Shown here in pieces: positions 62,441 through 64,000 of a stretch of DNA of 64,000 nt (position 1 is the first letter of the stretch; the number at the start of each line of letters is the position of its first letter). This stretch comes from Falsiroseomonas sp051859025. GTDB taxonomy: Bacteria > Pseudomonadota > Alphaproteobacteria > Acetobacterales > Acetobacteraceae. Made by a program: the position numbers and the translations under genes. The notes under the pieces are model-generated. The model did not search any database, was not told the DNA's origin, and was given only the letters and a program-made list of their open reading frames with translations. Location: positions 1 to 64,000 of the forward strand of contig NZ_JBHYGL010000010.1 of the NCBI RefSeq assembly GCF_051859025.1. Reading direction: 5' to 3'.

Positions 62441-63565
62441 TCAGCGCACGCCCATGATGCGGAGGTGATCGACGATGAGCGCCGCGTCACCGTCCCCGAC
62501 CAGGGCCCGCCATGCCGCCGACGGACCCGTCGCATCCGGCATGGCGCGCAGCAGGTCGCGCTTGAGGTAGGGGAAGCCGAGCTGCGCGACGAGCGGCCGC
62601 CAGAGATGGATGGTCGGATTGAGCGGCCAGTGCCGCCCCGTGCCCTCCTCCACGAAGCGGGATCCGAGTTCGCGCCGCGTCAGCGGATCGATGGCGCGGC
62701 ACGCCGCGGCATAGTCGAAGACGGCGCCGCAGCAGATGCCGTCGGCGACCGCCCGTGCCGATAGCGCGATCTCCCCCTTCTGCACGATCCGCCATTTGCT
62801 GCGCGAATCGCGGAAGCCGAGGAGATGGCGGGCCACCGACGCGACCGTGCGTTCGCCGGCCGCCAGGAGGAGGTAGGATTGCAGATGCGGTCGCGGCGCG
62901 ATGTTCTCCGTCATGCCGAACATCCCCTCACCGGCCCGCCGCCAGGCATCGACGATGGGGGTGAGCGGACGTATCGGGCCGAGCACGCTGTCATTAGCCA
63001 GCAGCAATTCACGGGGCATGCCGAAGCGGCGCGTGGCGATGGCGAAGGCATCCCGCCAGGCGCCGAAATCCCGTCCCGCATTGCCGCGCAGGATCAGCAG
63101 CGCCGCGTGTTCGGCAACCGCATCCCGGTCTGCCGCGGGTACCTTCGCATTCGAGACGAAGACGACCGTGAAGCCCTGATCCCGCCAAAGGGCCAGCTGC
63201 CGGCGCACCATCCCGGAGACACGTCCATCAGGCGACCAATGCAGGAACAGCGCGAGCGACGCGCCCGCATCCCTGGCGCGCCCCTCCTCCACGACCGGCC
63301 GCGCCGCACGCCGCGGCCAGGCGAGATCGAGGATGGCGGCGCCGGCGATCTCCGTCGCGACGGCCGCACCCCGGGCGATGAACCGCGCGGCCGATCGCGT
63401 GCCAAGGCCATGCAGCAGCCGCGGCATTACCGGACCGGCGGCGCGCAGCGGCATCACGCGATGCAACGGCGCGGCAAGGTCGATCTCCGCCGCGGCCCTG
63501 CCTCGCTCCGGCGCCAGCACAGGGCGCCACGCAGTGCGGTGCATCGAGGCAGTGGCCATCGGCAT
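62441..63565 (-). CDS. RgpF-like (rhamnan synthesis F) polysaccharide protein
   Basis: A 374-residue protein from ATG 63565. Residues about 100-340 match the rhamnan-synthesis protein F family: ASLALFLHWSPDGRVSGMVR, GFTVVFVSNAKVP, LRGNAGRDFGAWRDAF, RELLLANDSVLGPIRPLTPI, GMFGMTENIAPRPHLQSYLL and a C-terminal region with NPTIHLWRPLVAQLGFPYLK. Family members act as glycosyltransferases or modifiers in cell-wall or O-antigen-like polysaccharide synthesis. It lies 65 bp upstream of the DUF616/TupA gene and is probably co-transcribed with it. Confidence 0.85.
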   Translation of the reverse strand: MPMATASMHRTAWRPVLAPERGRAAAEIDLAAPLHRVMPLRAAGPVMPRLLHGLGTRSAARFIARGAAVATEIAGAAILDLAWPRRAARPVVEEGRARDAGASLALFLHWSPDGRVSGMVRRQLALWRDQGFTVVFVSNAKVPAADRDAVAEHAALLILRGNAGRDFGAWRDAFAIATRRFGMPRELLLANDSVLGPIRPLTPIVDAWRRAGEGMFGMTENIAPRPHLQSYLLLAAGERTVASVARHLLGFRDSRSKWRIVQKGEIALSARAVADGICCGAVFDYAAACRAIDPLTRRELGSRFVEEGTGRHWPLNPTIHLWRPLVAQLGFPYLKRDLLRAMPDATGPSAAWRALVGDGDAALIVDHLRIMGVR

Positions 63566-63597
63566 CGGCGCCTAGACCCGCACGCGGGACGACCCGG

Positions 63598-64000
63598 TCA
63601 ATCGGCCATCGCGTAGGCGGGCTGGCTGTCACCCGCCTCGAACCGCGCCCGGCTGCAGCGCTGCTGGATGACGGCGTCGCGATGGCCTTCGTCCGGCAGT
63701 GCCTGCAACATGGTGGCCAGCGAACGCAGCGTCGCGCGGGCCTCCGTGGATACGATGGCGTTGAACAGGCCCATCATCTCCAGCCCTTCGGCGAGCTGCT
63801 GCGCCTCCTGCATCAGGTCACGGCTGGACAGCGATGCCTCCTCCTCCCGCACGCCGCGATCCAGATGCGATTCCAGTCCATGCATCAGCAGCGCCACGGA
63901 TGTGCCGAGTGCCTGCGCGATCATGACCATCGACCCGACGGAGATGCGGTTGCGGCCCATCTCGTATTTCTGGATCTGCTGGAAGGTCATGCTCAAGTGC
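63598..64000 (-). CDS. XRE-family HTH regulator, N-terminus cut by the window edge
   Basis: About 134 residues are visible and the reading frame is open to the right edge, so the start lies outside. The visible part begins inside the helix-turn-helix (HLSMTFQQIQKYEMGRNRIS, then VGSMVMIAQALGTSVALLM), the recognition-helix region typical of XRE regulators of alphaproteobacteria. A helical C-terminal region (about 50-110) may mediate dimerisation. It lies 32 bp upstream of the RgpF-like gene in the same direction and could control the polysaccharide genes, but no operator is recognisable. Confidence 0.85.
   Translation of the reverse strand, partial: HLSMTFQQIQKYEMGRNRISVGSMVMIAQALGTSVALLMHGLESHLDRGVREEEASLSSRDLMQEAQQLAEGLEMMGLFNAIVSTEARATLRSLATMLQALPDEGHRDAVIQQRCSRARFEAGDSQPAYAMAD

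Overview
The window is GC-rich DNA, probably from an alphaproteobacterium. Pointers are HfaA/HfaB-like holdfast-anchor genes, an IalB-family protein, alphaproteobacterial-style IS remnants and an XRE regulator with the FQQIQKYE core. An Acetobacterales relative (Roseomonas-like) is my guess; no rRNA or housekeeping marker is present to confirm it. I see no tRNA, rRNA or CRISPR array. One 100-N scaffold gap lies at 55419-55518.

Region 1 (1-1650) is a mobile-element scar. It holds an intact-looking IS3-family (IS407-group) element with a canonical slippery heptamer, followed by the 3' end of a degraded IS256-family transposase.

Region 2 (1653-43342) is the most interesting part. A leftward operon encodes a ~10,400-residue repeat protein with an N-terminal LEPR-type motif and no ordinary signal peptide, two small DUF3467-like proteins, a TolC-family outer-membrane channel and a periplasmic adaptor. 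Divergently, a tightly overlapping rightward operon encodes a PqqD-like/M50 metalloprotease/HlyD fusion, a short SecA-like ATPase and a GAF/transmembrane/HlyD fusion; a JmjC-type cupin follows. No ABC transporter ATPase is present, so this is not a classical type I system. The layout suggests a dedicated envelope-spanning exporter driven by a SecA-like motor for the giant protein. A second relic of the same IS256-type element lies just beyond the cupin, so relics bracket the ~42-kb block in direct orientation.

Region 3 (44024-46441) holds an orphan OmpR-type response regulator and a PaaK/CapK-like adenylate-forming enzyme.

Region 4 (46495-58327, leftward) is a surface-fibre locus: OmpA-like lipoprotein, HfaA-like protein, HfaB/CsgG-like secretion lipoprotein with a 45-bp VNTR at the gap, IalB-family protein with a polyglutamine tract, Asn-rich secreted protein, and two almost identical ~917-residue secreted repeat proteins, each followed by two hairpins. 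It resembles a holdfast-anchor or curli-like (nucleation-precipitation) export system.

Region 5 (58594-64000) holds polysaccharide genes (GT2-like glycosyltransferase, TPR protein, DUF616/TupA ATP-grasp fusion, RgpF-like protein) and a partial XRE regulator cut by the right edge.
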